DNA of 64,000 nucleotides from Salipiger abyssi (GTDB lineage Bacteria; Pseudomonadota; Alphaproteobacteria; Rhodobacterales; Rhodobacteraceae): assembly GCF_017311415.1 (NCBI RefSeq), contig NZ_JAEKIS010000002.1:248001-312000 (forward strand). The letters are read 5' to 3'. The translations under genes and the position numbers were made by a program. The notes under the pieces are model-generated. The model did no database searches. It worked only from the letters and a program-made list of their open reading frames with translations, and was not told where the DNA came from. Shown here in pieces: positions 1 through 11,040 of the stretch (position 1 is its first letter; the number at the start of each line of letters is the position of its first letter).

Positions 1-1964
1 CCATCCGCGCGCTGACGCTCGACGCGGTGGCCGCGGCCAATTCCGGCCATTCCGGCATGCCCATCGGCATGGCCGACGTGGCCACGGTTCTGTGGTCCAA
101 GCACCTGAAATTCGACGCGAAAAACCCGGCGTGGCCGGATCGCGACCGGTTCATCCTGTCGGCGGGCCACGGCTCGATGCTGATCTATTCGCTGCTCTAT
201 CTCAGCGGTGACGAGCAGATCACGCTCGACGAGGTCAAGAATTTCCGCCAGTGGGGCTCGCGCACCGCCGGACACCCGGAAAACACCCATGCCGCCGCCA
301 TCGAGATGACCACCGGCCCGCTCGGTCAGGGCATCGCCACCTCGGTCGGCTTCGCCATGGCCGAGGAAATGCTGCGCGCCCGCTTCGGCAAGGGCGCGGT
401 CGATCACCATACCTATGTGATCGCCGGCGACGGCTGCCTGATGGAAGGCGTCAGCCAGGAAGCCATCGGCATCGCCGGGCGCTACGGGCTCGGCCGGCTG
501 ATCGTGTTCTGGGACAACAACGACATCACCATCGACGGCAAGGTTTCGCTCTCCGACCGCACCGACCAGGTCCAGCGCTTCAAGGCCGCCGGCTGGCATG
601 TGCAGGAGATCGACGGCCACGATCCCGAGGCCATCGACGCCGCCATCGTCGCGGCCAAGGCCGCCCGCGATGTGCCCTCGATGATCGCCTGCAAGACCCA
701 TATCGCCCTGGGCCACGCCGCGCAGGACACCTCCAAGGGCCATGGCGCGCTGACCAATGCAGAGCAGAACGCCGAGGCCAAGGCGCTCTGGGGCTGGACC
801 ACCGGCCCGTTCGAGGTGCCCGCCGAGATCAAGTCCTGGTGGGAAGAGGTCGGCAGCCGCGGCGCCACGGCGCGCGGCGAGTGGGAAACCCGCCTCGCCG
901 CCCTGTCCGAGCGCAAGCAGGCGGAATTCGCCCGCGTCACCGCCGGTGAGGCACCGAAAAAGCTCTCCTCGGTGATCCGCGCGCTGAAGAAGCAGAACTC
1001 CGAAGCCGCGCCCAAGGTGGCGACCCGCAAGGCCTCGGAAATGGTGCTGGAAGTGGTCAACCCGGTGATGCCCGAGACCGTGGGCGGCTCTGCCGATCTC
1101 ACCGGCTCGAACAACACCAAGACCGGCGACATGGGGGTGTTCGACACCACCGATCGCAAGGGCCGGTATGTCTACTGGGGCATCCGCGAGCACGGCATGT
1201 CAGCGGCGATGAACGGTCTGGGCCTGCATGGCGGGCTGCGCCCCTATGGCGGCACCTTCATGGCCTTCACCGATTACGCCCGCCCGGCGATGCGCCTCGC
1301 GGCGCTGCAAAAGACGCCGACGGTGTTCGTCATGACCCACGACAGCATCGGGCTCGGCGAGGACGGCCCGACGCACCAGCCGATCGAACATCTGGCAATC
1401 TCGCGCGCCACGCCGAACATGCTGGTCTTCCGCCCCGCCGACGTGATCGAGACCGCCGAGGCCTGGGAGATCGCGCTGACGCAGACCGAGACGCCTTCGG
1501 TGCTGTCGCTGACGCGGCAGAACGTGAAAACCGTGCGCACCCAGCACAAGACCAACAACCTCGTCGAGAAAGGCGCCTATGTGCTGGCCGATGCCGAGGG
1601 CAAGCGTCAGGTGATCCTGATGGCCACCGGCTCCGAGGTCGAGATCGCGCTGGCGGCGCGGGATCTGCTTCAGGCCGAAGGCATCGGCACCCGCGTGGTC
1701 TCGATGCCCTGCTGGGAGCTTTTCGAGGCGCAGGACGAGGCCTATCGCAAGCGCGTGCTGCCGGGAGGCCCGGTGCGCGTGGCGGTCGAGGCCGCGGCGC
1801 GGTTCGGCTGGGACAAATGGCTGCTCGGCGAGCGCGGGCGCGAGGCCAAGGCGGCGTTTGTCGGCATGGAGAGCTTCGGTGCGTCGGCGCCTGCGGATGT
1901 GCTCTACGAAAAGTTCGGCATCACTGCCGAGGCCGTGGCCGAGAAGGCCAAGGCGCTGCTCTGA
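1..1964 (+). CDS. tkt: Transketolase, 5' end missing
   Basis: Thiamine-diphosphate enzyme that moves two-carbon ketol units between sugar phosphates in the pentose phosphate pathway. The reading frame is open to the left edge (residues [18 protein letters not shown] precede any start), so the true start lies outside and the GTG at 27 is internal. Visible landmarks are the GHSGMP motif, the TPP-binding GDGCLMEG followed by the metal ligands NDITI, the [12 protein letters not shown] segment and the [15 protein letters not shown] pyrimidine-domain motifs. Only a few N-terminal residues are missing, judged from the roughly 670-residue family length. A strong hairpin terminator follows directly. 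Confidence 0.97.
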   Translation, partial: IRALTLDAVAAANSGHSGMPIGMADVATVLWSKHLKFDAKNPAWPDRDRFILSAGHGSMLIYSLLYLSGDEQITLDEVKNFRQWGSRTAGHPENTHAAAIEMTTGPLGQGIATSVGFAMAEEMLRARFGKGAVDHHTYVIAGDGCLMEGVSQEAIGIAGRYGLGRLIVFWDNNDITIDGKVSLSDRTDQVQRFKAAGWHVQEIDGHDPEAIDAAIVAAKAARDVPSMIACKTHIALGHAAQDTSKGHGALTNAEQNAEAKALWGWTTGPFEVPAEIKSWWEEVGSRGATARGEWETRLAALSERKQAEFARVTAGEAPKKLSSVIRALKKQNSEAAPKVATRKASEMVLEVVNPVMPETVGGSADLTGSNNTKTGDMGVFDTTDRKGRYVYWGIREHGMSAAMNGLGLHGGLRPYGGTFMAFTDYARPAMRLAALQKTPTVFVMTHDSIGLGEDGPTHQPIEHLAISRATPNMLVFRPADVIETAEAWEIALTQTETPSVLSLTRQNVKTVRTQHKTNNLVEKGAYVLADAEGKRQVILMATGSEVEIALAARDLLQAEGIGTRVVSMPCWELFEAQDEAYRKRVLPGGPVRVAVEAAARFGWDKWLLGERGREAKAAFVGMESFGASAPADVLYEKFGITAEAVAEKAKALL

Positions 1965-1973
1965 GCTCTGAAA

Positions 1974-2006
1974 GCAGCCCCCGGGAATCTTCGGGGGCTG
2001 CCTTCA
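1974..2006 (+). terminator. Rho-independent terminator of tkt
   Basis: A perfect 10-bp stem, GCAGCCCCCG (1974-1983) with CGGGGGCTGC (1992-2001), has an 8-nt loop and a short T-containing tail. It starts 10 nt after the transketolase stop. Confidence 0.85.
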
Positions 2007-2050
2007 TTGCGAGATCAATCCCCTCTCCACTGGCCCGGAATCAAGGGCGT

Positions 2051-2088
2051 AGCCCGCCGGGCCCAGCGGTTGCCCGTCCCGGCGGGCT
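2051..2088. repeat. Inverted repeat in the tkt-DUF808 gap
   Basis: A perfect 11-bp inverted repeat, AGCCCGCCGGG at 2051-2061 and CCCGGCGGGCT at 2078-2088, has a 16-nt loop. It lies in the 350-nt gap 1965-2314, which otherwise holds only the tkt terminator. I see no convincing gene in that gap: the short open frames there have no family resemblance. Confidence 0.5.
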
Positions 2089-2314
2089 GCCGCTTTGGTG
2101 AAGCTGGTGCTCGGCTGAGAGATCTTTCGGATCTGGCAGGGATAAATCAAGGAATTCAGACACTCGGTGCGGCACCCCACGGGCAGCCGCCGGGCCTGGC
2201 TTGCGCTGCGCTCATAGTCTCTGAGGGCAACTTCCAATAGAGATGCCGCATCCGTGCGGTCCAAGAGTGCAAAGGCGGCTGGTGTGACCGCCTGTTTCAT
2301 CGATCATGTGACCA

Positions 2315-3283
2315 TCAATGCGCCGCGCGCTTCCCGGCAAAGAGCGGCATCACCAGCTTGGTCACCACCGGCACCAGCACCACACCCCAGATCAGCCCCA
2401 GCACCCCGTCAATCGTGGCCGTGGTCGTCCAGAGCGCCGCGCCTTCGAGCTCCGACCCCACCAGATGCGCCACCGCCTCGGCGGCGTGGTGGATCGTCTC
2501 CTCCGGCAGGTGCCAGCCCATCTGCGCCAGCGAATGCACGATGATCGAACCGCCGACCCAGAGCATCGCCACGGTGCCCACGGTTGAGAGCAGTTTCATC
2601 ACCCAGGGCATGCCCTTGACGATGCCGCGCCCCAGTGCCCGCGTGACGCCCAGCCGACCCACCTGGGTCAGCCACAGCCCGACATCGTCCATCTTCACGA
2701 TCACCGCCACCGCGCCATAGACCAGTGCCGTGATGCCGAGCCCCACAAGCGCCAGAACCACCGCCTGAATCCAGACCTCGCCGCTCTCGATGGTCGAGAG
2801 CGCCAGTGTCATGATCTCCGCCGACAGAATGAAATCGGTTTTGATCGCGCCCTTGACCCGCTGTTCCTCGAGATGCGCCGGATCGCCGACATCGTGGCTG
2901 CCATCGGGTCCGCCGGAATGGTCGTCATGCGGCATCAGCACATGCAGGATCTTTTCCGCCCCCTCGAAACACAGGTAGGAGCCGCCCATCACCAGCAGCG
3001 GCGGCACCAGCCAGGGCGCGAAGGCCGCCATCAAGAGCGCCGCCGGCAGCAGGATCACCAGCTTGTTGAACACCGAGCCGCGCGCGATGCGCCAGATGAT
3101 CGGCAGCTCGCGCGCCGCCTCGAAGCCATGCACGTATTTCGGCGTCACCGCCGCGTCGTCGATCACCACGCCAGCGGCTTTGGAGCCGGCCTTGGCGGCA
3201 TGTGCCGAGATATCGTCGACCGAAGCCGCCGCGATCTTGGCGATGCCCGCCACGTCGTCGAGAAGCGCCAAAAGCCCGCTCAT
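2315..3283 (-). CDS. DUF808 (YedI-type) inner-membrane protein
   Basis: A 322-residue integral membrane protein of the DUF808/YedI family, function unknown. The N-terminal MSGLLALLDDVAGIAK, the RELPIIWRIARGSVFNKLVIL stretch and GGSYLCFEGAEKILH are hallmarks of the family. Several hydrophobic segments follow in the second half. The ATG at 3283 was chosen because it gives the family N-terminus and has AGGAG a few bases upstream; an in-frame start 27 nt earlier has no such support. It is transcribed convergently with tkt and divergently from gap. Confidence 0.88.
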   Translation of the reverse strand: MSGLLALLDDVAGIAKIAAASVDDISAHAAKAGSKAAGVVIDDAAVTPKYVHGFEAARELPIIWRIARGSVFNKLVILLPAALLMAAFAPWLVPPLLVMGGSYLCFEGAEKILHVLMPHDDHSGGPDGSHDVGDPAHLEEQRVKGAIKTDFILSAEIMTLALSTIESGEVWIQAVVLALVGLGITALVYGAVAVIVKMDDVGLWLTQVGRLGVTRALGRGIVKGMPWVMKLLSTVGTVAMLWVGGSIIVHSLAQMGWHLPEETIHHAAEAVAHLVGSELEGAALWTTTATIDGVLGLIWGVVLVPVVTKLVMPLFAGKRAAH

Positions 3284-3380
3284 GCCTGTCTCCTGTCCTG
3301 CACCGGCCAAAGCCTAGCGCGCCCCGGCAAAGCTGCAAGCCATGGTCCGGAACGCGGGCCAGATATCCCGCGTCCGCGAT

Positions 3381-3445
3381 GTTATCGCAACCCCTGCCCG
3401 CCTGCTGCGCAACCGTTAGCGCAACCCTTAATATTTATCGCTAAC
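3381..3445. promoter_or_regulatory. Cluster of three LacI-type operator-like sites upstream of gap
   Basis: Three related 11-mers lie in this stretch: GTTATCGCAAC (3381-3391), GTTAGCGCAAC (3415-3425) and TTATCGCTAAC (3435-3445). They resemble the GTTA-CG-TAAC core bound by LacI-family carbon-flux regulators in Rhodobacterales. They lie upstream of the proposed gap promoter, which would suit activation, but the regulator is inferred. Confidence 0.45.
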
Positions 3446-3472
3446 ATACTGTCATGGAACGGCTTTTATGGA

Positions 3473-3500
3473 TTGGAATCTTGGCATACGTCCGTATACA
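3473..3500 (+). promoter_or_regulatory. Candidate promoter of gap
   Basis: TTGGAA (3473-3478) and TATACA (3495-3500) are separated by 16 bp, ending 35 nt before the gap start codon. This matches a sigma-70 arrangement only moderately. A good ribosome binding site (AGGAGA, 3523-3528) lies downstream. Confidence 0.4.
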
Positions 3501-3535
3501 CAGCGCAGCGAACGGATAATCTAGGAGACCCGCCC

Positions 3536-4543
3536 ATGACCGTCACCGTCGGAATCAACGGGTTCGGCCGTATCGGCCGCTGCACTCTGGCCCATATCGC
3601 CGAAAGCGCGCGCAACGATGTGCAGGTGGTGCGGATCAACGCCACGGGCCCGATCGAGACGGCGGCGCATCTGATGCGTTACGACAGCATCCACGGGCGC
3701 TTTGCAGGCGAGGTCAAGGTGGTGAACGGCAGCGCGCTCGATCTGGGCCGCGGACCGATCGACGTGATGTCGACCTATGACACATCCGAGCTCGACTGGT
3801 CGGGCTGTGACGTGGTGCTGGAATGCACCGGCAAGTTCAACGACGGCAACAAGGCGGTGCAGCACATCCATCAGGGTGCCAAATCGGTTCTGATCTCGGC
3901 CCCTGCCAAGAACGTGCAGAAAACCATCGTCTACGGCGTCAATCACCGCGATCTAGTGCAGGGCGACGTGATGATCTCGAACGGCTCCTGCACCACCAAT
4001 GGGCTCGCGCCGCTGGCCAAGGTGCTCGACGAGGCCATCGGCATCGAGAGCGGCGTGATGACCACGATCCACAGCTATACCGGCGACCAGCCGACGCTGG
4101 ACCGCCGCCACAACGATCTTTATCGCGCGCGTGCCGCCGCCATGGCGATGATCCCCACCTCCACCGGTGCTGCCAAGGCCATCGGCGAGGTGCTGCCCAA
4201 TCTCAAGGGCAAGCTCGACGGCTCGGCGATCCGCGTGCCCACCCCGAATGTCTCGGCTGTTGACCTGACCTTCCAGGCCTCCAAGGACGTGACCGTCGAG
4301 GACGTGAACGAGGTTGTGCGCGAAGCCGCTGCCGGTCGCATGGGCATGGTGCTGAGCTACGACCCGGAGCCCAAGGTCTCCGTCGACTTCAACCATACCA
4401 CGGCAAGCTCGATCTTTGCGCCCGACCAGACCAAAGTGGTCGGCAAGCGCACCGTTCGCGTGCTCGCCTGGTATGACAATGAGTGGGGCTTCTCCGCCCG
4501 TATGGCCGATGTGGCCGCGGCCATGGGCCGCCTGCATCACTGA
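3536..4543 (+). CDS. gap: Glyceraldehyde-3-phosphate dehydrogenase, type I
   Basis: Oxidises glyceraldehyde 3-phosphate with phosphate and NAD(P)+ to 1,3-bisphosphoglycerate, or runs in reverse in gluconeogenesis. The 335-residue protein has the Rossmann motif NGFGRIGR (8-15), catalytic Cys152 in SNGSCTTN and His179. The start has AGGAGA at the right distance. Two coenzyme-specificity places differ from classical NAD enzymes: the usual Asp after Asn35 is Ala36, and the usual Leu-Pro pair before the HKDL-like segment is Arg190-Arg191. This suggests relaxed or NADP preference, which is inference. A terminator follows. Confidence 0.95.
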   Translation: MTVTVGINGFGRIGRCTLAHIAESARNDVQVVRINATGPIETAAHLMRYDSIHGRFAGEVKVVNGSALDLGRGPIDVMSTYDTSELDWSGCDVVLECTGKFNDGNKAVQHIHQGAKSVLISAPAKNVQKTIVYGVNHRDLVQGDVMISNGSCTTNGLAPLAKVLDEAIGIESGVMTTIHSYTGDQPTLDRRHNDLYRARAAAMAMIPTSTGAAKAIGEVLPNLKGKLDGSAIRVPTPNVSAVDLTFQASKDVTVEDVNEVVREAAAGRMGMVLSYDPEPKVSVDFNHTTASSIFAPDQTKVVGKRTVRVLAWYDNEWGFSARMADVAAAMGRLHH

Positions 4544-4574
4544 CCCGAACGGGTCCGGGCCCTGTCCCACCCTG

Positions 4575-4607
4575 AGAGGCGGCGGAGGGGAGACCGCCGC
4601 CTCTTTT
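4575..4607. terminator. Terminator between convergent gap and FMN reductase genes
   Basis: AGAGGCGGCGG (4575-4585) pairs with CCGCCGCCTCT (4594-4604) and is followed by TTT. The 11-bp stem sits between two convergent genes and can serve the plus strand clearly, and perhaps the minus strand too. Confidence 0.85.
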
Positions 4608-4612
4608 CCGTT

Positions 4613-5161
4613 TCACGACAGCTTGTCGATCCAGGCATCGAAGCTGGCCATGAAGTTGGCGAGAAACGCCTTGGTGTCGGCATTCGTCACATTGCCGCTG
4701 TCGTCGAAGAGATCTGCCAGCCTGCCGATATAGGCTTCGGGCTGATGCATCGGCGCGGCGTTCAGAAACACCAGAGACTGACGCAGATGGTGGTTGGCGC
4801 CAAAGCCGCCGATGCCGCTGGGCGAGCCGGTGGCGATGGCTGTGGGCTTGCCGTCCCAGACGCTTTCGCCATAGGGGCGCGAGCCGACGTCGATGGCGTT
4901 CTTCAGGCTCGCCGGCACCGAGCGGTTGTATTCCGGCGTCACGAACAGCACCGCATCTGCGCGCGACACCGCATTGCGGAACGCCGTCCATTCCTCCGGC
5001 GGATTGCCGTCGAAATCCGGGTTGTAGAGCGGCAGTGCACCGGTGCCCACAAAGGTGAACTCCATGCCCTCGGGCGCGAGCCCGGCAAGCGTCTGGGCGA
5101 GTTTGCGATTGTCCGAGCCCTCGCGCAGAGAGCCGACGATCACGGCGATATGTTTCGACAT
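4613..5161 (-). CDS. NADPH-dependent FMN reductase family protein
   Basis: A flavodoxin-like reductase of 182 residues that probably transfers electrons from NAD(P)H through FMN to quinones, azo dyes or metal oxyanions. The phosphate-binding segment GSLREGSDNRKLA near the N-terminus and PEYNRSVPASLKNAIDVGSRP in the middle are typical of the FMN_red family (ChrR/YieF-like). The ATG at 5161 is preceded by GGAGG with 5-nt spacing, which settles the start; the frame open further upstream is not needed. The substrate cannot be told from sequence. Confidence 0.9.
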   Translation of the reverse strand: MSKHIAVIVGSLREGSDNRKLAQTLAGLAPEGMEFTFVGTGALPLYNPDFDGNPPEEWTAFRNAVSRADAVLFVTPEYNRSVPASLKNAIDVGSRPYGESVWDGKPTAIATGSPSGIGGFGANHHLRQSLVFLNAAPMHQPEAYIGRLADLFDDSGNVTNADTKAFLANFMASFDAWIDKLS

Positions 5162-5401
5162 TGTAGCCTCCAAAGTCCGATGCACAAAACATGGCCCCAA
5201 GGCGCCGTGCCGGGTAGGCCGATCCGCGCACCGGGTCTGTGCGTCATGTGACCGAACGCCTGGACGCCGGGCGCGTTCCACGCCACCCTTCTGCGCGCGA
5301 TGCACAGCCTGTCGGGCCTGCGATACAATTCGGGCTGGACGGCGCACGCGCCCTTGGATAGATCAACCGGCATGTCGCGAGCTCATTGGCCAACGACATG
5401 T

Positions 5402-5488
5402 GCGGGCGTGGCGGAACCGGTAGACGCGTCGGATTCAAAATCCGGTTTCCGAAAGGAAGTGTGGGTTCGAGCCCCACCGCCCGCACCA
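5402..5488 (+). tRNA. tRNA-Leu (anticodon CAA)
   Basis: An 87-nt class II tRNA with acceptor GCGGGCG pairing CGCCCGC, the loop TTCAAAA giving anticodon CAA (decodes UUG), a long variable arm, the T-loop GTTCGAG and an encoded CCA end. Confidence 0.96.
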
Positions 5489-5496
5489 TTATTATG

Positions 5497-5560
5497 GGCC
5501 TACCGCCTTCGGCTACTTGAGGCTCGTATAGCAGGCCTATCGCCTTCGGCTGCTTGAGGC
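5497..5560. repeat. Two 27-bp direct repeats with a hairpin core after tRNA-Leu
   Basis: Copies at 5497-5523 and 5534-5560 differ at two positions. Each contains CGCCTTCGGC, which can form a GCC-TTC-GGC hairpin, flanked by GCCT and AGGC that extend the pairing. They begin 8 nt after the tRNA CCA and may act in termination or be a dispersed repeat. Confidence 0.7.
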
Positions 5561-5676
5561 CGGTCGGTCGCTCATAGCTTTTCGAAATCTGAAACGGGTC
5601 GAGTGAGCTGCTCCCGACCAGCGCGCGGTTTTGCCCCTCATATGCCGAAGAGCGCGGAGGCGCCTCCGCGAAAGCG

Positions 5677-5964
5677 TTATTCCGAGGTTTCGACGATCAG
5701 CAGGTCGCGCTCTGAGGCGTCGCGCGCATGGCTCAGCGCTTCCTGATATTCCGGCGAGTGATAGCAGGCCTCGGCGGCCTCGACGCTGTCGAACTTCGCC
5801 ACCACGTTGCGCGGCCGGTCGGTGCCTTCGAGCTGCACATAACGCCCGCCGCGCGCGATGAAACGCCCGCCATGTTTGGCGATGGCCGGGCCTGCGAGCT
5901 TGGCGTATTTACCATAGGCGTCTTCGTCGGTGACGCTCACATGGGCGATCCAGAGTGCCGGCAT
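5677..5964 (-). CDS. DUF1330 family protein, copy B
   Basis: A 95-residue protein of the DUF1330 family, small dimeric alpha/beta-barrel-like domains of unknown function. Typical features are WIAHVSVTDEDAYGKY at the start, KHGGRFIARGG in the middle and the terminal RDLLIVETSE. It lies 2 nt downstream of a second DUF1330 gene on the same strand, so the two are co-transcribed. Their aligned motifs indicate an old tandem duplication. Confidence 0.88.
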   Translation of the reverse strand: MPALWIAHVSVTDEDAYGKYAKLAGPAIAKHGGRFIARGGRYVQLEGTDRPRNVVAKFDSVEAAEACYHSPEYQEALSHARDASERDLLIVETSE

Positions 5965-5966
5965 GA

Positions 5967-6251
5967 TCAGATTCCTTCTACGATGACGATATCCCGCGTG
6001 CTGGCACGCAGGGCGATGGGCAGGATCGCCTGATAGTCGGGCGAGTCGTACCAGGCCCGCGCGGTCGCCGCGTCCGGAAAGGCGATCACCACATGACGGC
6101 CCGGCCCCTCGCCCTCGACAAAGCTCTGCGGCCCGCCTTTCACCAGAAACCTCCCGCCCGCCTTTTCGGCGAGCGCGACTGTCTGCGCGGCATAGGTCGC
6201 GTAATCCTCCGGATCGGTAACCTCGATGCGGGCGATCAGATAGGCGGTCAT
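5967..6251 (-). CDS. DUF1330 family protein, copy A
   Basis: A 94-residue DUF1330 protein. It has YLIARIEVTDPEDYATY, EKAGGRFLVKGG and the C-terminal RDIVIVEGI, in register with its neighbour downstream. The ATG at 6251 is used because upstream in-frame sequence is Arg-rich antisense of alaS and not family-like. It begins 4 nt after the alaS stop, so recA-independent co-transcription with alaS is likely. The biochemical role is unknown. Confidence 0.88.
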   Translation of the reverse strand: MTAYLIARIEVTDPEDYATYAAQTVALAEKAGGRFLVKGGPQSFVEGEGPGRHVVIAFPDAATARAWYDSPDYQAILPIALRASTRDIVIVEGI

Positions 6252-6255
6252 GCGC

Positions 6256-8931
<2,676 letters not shown>

Positions 8932-9109
8932 GATCGTCCTTGAAAAGCTGGCGTCTCAGCGGTCCGCGCAGGTGTATCGCCCTGCTCCGCCCCTGTCCAT
9001 AAGCCGCAACAGAAAAGCCAGAGGGCCGTTCCTGTCTAAAAATACGCACCGGCACGACAGTCGGGCCTGCGCCGCGGCCGTGGGGTCTGCGGGTCTCATC
9101 CGCCGCCCC

Positions 9110-9146
9110 GAAACGCAAACGGGGCGCCCCACCCGGAGCGCCCCGT
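9110..9146 (-). terminator. Terminator of recA
   Basis: ACGGGGCGC at 9119-9127 pairs with GCGCCCCGT at 9138-9146. On the minus strand the stem is followed by TTTGCGTTT. It begins about 20 nt after the recA stop and separates recA from alaS. Confidence 0.8.
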
Positions 9147-9167
9147 CTGAAATCCTGTCACAGAGCC

Positions 9168-10256
9168 TCAGCTCTCCATCACGTCGCCATCGTCGTCGCG
9201 GCCTTCGCGGTCGTCCTCGGACATGTGGAACTCCAGCCCGTGTGCGGCACGGATCTTGTCCTCGATTTCCAGCGCGACGCGGGAATTCTCCTTGAGGAAG
9301 GTCTTGGCGTTCTCGCGACCTTGGCCGATGCGCTCGTCGCCATAGGAATACCAGGCGCCGGATTTGTCGACCACGCCGGCCTTCACCCCCAGATCCAGCA
9401 GCTCACCGGTCTTGGAGATGCCCTCGCCATACATGATGTCGAATTCCACCTGTTTGAAAGGCGGCGCCACCTTGTTCTTGACCACCTTCACGCGGGTGGA
9501 GTTGCCAACCACCTCGTCGCGGTCCTTGATCGCACCGATGCGGCGGATATCGAGACGTACGGAGCTGTAGAATTTCAGCGCATTGCCGCCGGTGGTGGTT
9601 TCGGGCGAACCGAACATGACGCCGATCTTCATACGAATCTGGTTGATGAAGATCACCATGCAGTTCGAGCGGCTGATCGAGCCGGTGAGCTTGCGCATCG
9701 CCTGGCTCATCAGGCGGGCATGCACGCCGACACTCGAGTCGCCCATATCGCCCTCGAGCTCGGATTTCGGCGTCAGTGCCGCCACCGAGTCGACCACGAC
9801 CATGCTCACCGCGCCGGAGCGCACCAGCGTGTCGGTGATCTCCAGCGCCTGTTCGCCGGTGTCGGGCTGCGAGATCAGCAGCTCGTCGAGATCGACACCC
9901 AGCTTCTTGGCGTATTGCGGGTCAAGCGCGTGCTCGGCGTCGACAAAGGCGCAGACACCGCCCTTTTTCTGCTCCTCGGCCACCGCGTGCAGCGTCAGCG
10001 TCGTCTTGCCCGAGCTTTCGGGCCCGTAGATCTCGATGATCCGGCCCTTGGGCAGGCCACCGATCCCCAGCGCGATATCGAGCCCCAGCGATCCGGTCGA
10101 CGTGGCCTCGATATCCTTCATGGCGTTGTCGCCGCCAAGCTTCATGATCGAGCCTTTGCCGAATTGCCGCTCGATCTGGGCCAGCGCCGAATCGAGCGCC
10201 TTTTGCCGGTCTGCGTTTTTCTTGCTGTCCATTGTCAGAAGATCTGCCGTTGCCAT
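9168..10256 (-). CDS. recA: Recombinase RecA
   Basis: ATP-dependent strand-exchange protein for homologous recombination and co-protease for LexA in the SOS response. The 362-residue sequence has Walker A GPESSGKT (78-85), the MAW-type core [21 protein letters not shown], the L2-region [15 protein letters not shown] segment and an acidic C-terminal tail rich in Asp and Glu. Its start matches the family. An exact alphaproteobacterial LexA box lies 52-66 nt upstream of the ATG, so SOS control is expected. Confidence 0.98.
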   Translation of the reverse strand: MATADLLTMDSKKNADRQKALDSALAQIERQFGKGSIMKLGGDNAMKDIEATSTGSLGLDIALGIGGLPKGRIIEIYGPESSGKTTLTLHAVAEEQKKGGVCAFVDAEHALDPQYAKKLGVDLDELLISQPDTGEQALEITDTLVRSGAVSMVVVDSVAALTPKSELEGDMGDSSVGVHARLMSQAMRKLTGSISRSNCMVIFINQIRMKIGVMFGSPETTTGGNALKFYSSVRLDIRRIGAIKDRDEVVGNSTRVKVVKNKVAPPFKQVEFDIMYGEGISKTGELLDLGVKAGVVDKSGAWYSYGDERIGQGRENAKTFLKENSRVALEIEDKIRAAHGLEFHMSEDDREGRDDDGDVMES

Positions 10257-10307
10257 GCGTTTCGATCCTTATTTCACACCCCATCCGGGGCGGCAATCGC
10301 TGCTTTC

Positions 10308-10322
10308 GTTCGCCTCTTGTTC
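10308..10322. promoter_or_regulatory. LexA operator (SOS box) of recA
   Basis: GTTC-GCCTCTT-GTTC on the plus strand (GAAC-N7-GAAC facing recA) is an exact match to the direct-repeat operator of alphaproteobacterial LexA. It lies between the divergent recA and sulfotransferase-like genes. Confidence 0.88.
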
Positions 10323-10436
10323 TCATCCTGTATGAGATCAAAAAGAGAACATTTCAAGGTTAATTTTCATGGACCACTCTTCCGGCTCAGGGTTAAAGAG
10401 TGGTTTACGAGGGTGGAAAATATGAGGTGCGGGCGG

Positions 10437-11030
10437 ATGCTGGTATTCTGGAAAGCGCGGCTGGTGCTGCTGGCGGTGCCCAAGACGGGCAGCTCGGCCT
10501 ATGAGCGGGCATTGGCGCCACATGCGGCGATGAGCGTGCTCGACCCGCCGGAGCTGAAACATGCGCCGGTCTATCGCTACAACCGCTTCTTTCGCCCGAT
10601 GTTCGAAAAGATGGGCGTCGAGCATATGGAGCTGATGGCGGTGATCCGCGAGCCGATCTCCTGGCTGGGCTCGTGGTACAGATACCGCCAGCGCGGCTTT
10701 CTCGAAGGCCGCCCGACCTCGACCCGGGGCATCAGTTTCGACGCATTCGTCGATGCCTATGCGCGCGGCGAGCGCCCGCCCTATGCCAATGTCGGCAGCC
10801 AGGCGAAATTCGTCGAGCCGCGCCCCAACGGCACCAATGTCACTCAGCTTTTCCGCTACGAGAACCAGGCGGGAATCATCGGCTTTCTCGAAGAACGGCT
10901 CGGGGTGACGCTGGATCTTCCGCGCGAGAACGTCTCGCCCCGCGCCGATCTGGCGCTGTCGCCGGCGACCGAGGCCAAGCTGCGGCGCAAATGCGCTGCC
11001 GATTTCGAGATCTGGGAGTGCGCGCAATAG
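10437..11030 (+). CDS. Small sulfotransferase-like P-loop protein
   Basis: A 197-residue protein that looks like a compact sulfotransferase. It begins MLVFWKARLVLLAVPKTGSSAYERAL, where PKTGSS is the 5'-phosphosulfate-binding loop, and contains VIREPISWLGSWYRYR, the usual RDP/3'-phosphate region. ATG 10437 is preceded by GAGGTG at 6 nt; an in-frame ATG at 10422 is the alternative. It is divergent from recA and its stop lies 10 nt from the convergent cckA stop. The acceptor is unknown. Homologues of this type occur in Roseobacter-group genomes, often as lone genes. Confidence 0.78.
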   Translation: MLVFWKARLVLLAVPKTGSSAYERALAPHAAMSVLDPPELKHAPVYRYNRFFRPMFEKMGVEHMELMAVIREPISWLGSWYRYRQRGFLEGRPTSTRGISFDAFVDAYARGERPPYANVGSQAKFVEPRPNGTNVTQLFRYENQAGIIGFLEERLGVTLDLPRENVSPRADLALSPATEAKLRRKCAADFEIWECAQ

Positions 11031-11040
11031 CCCCACGCGC

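Noticed and set aside
27-29. GTG as the start of transketolase
   Set aside because: Family sequence continues in frame to the left edge, so this codon is internal.
2004-2300. A 98-codon minus-strand frame in the tkt-DUF808 gap
   Set aside because: No ribosome binding site, no family resemblance, and it runs through a hairpin repeat.
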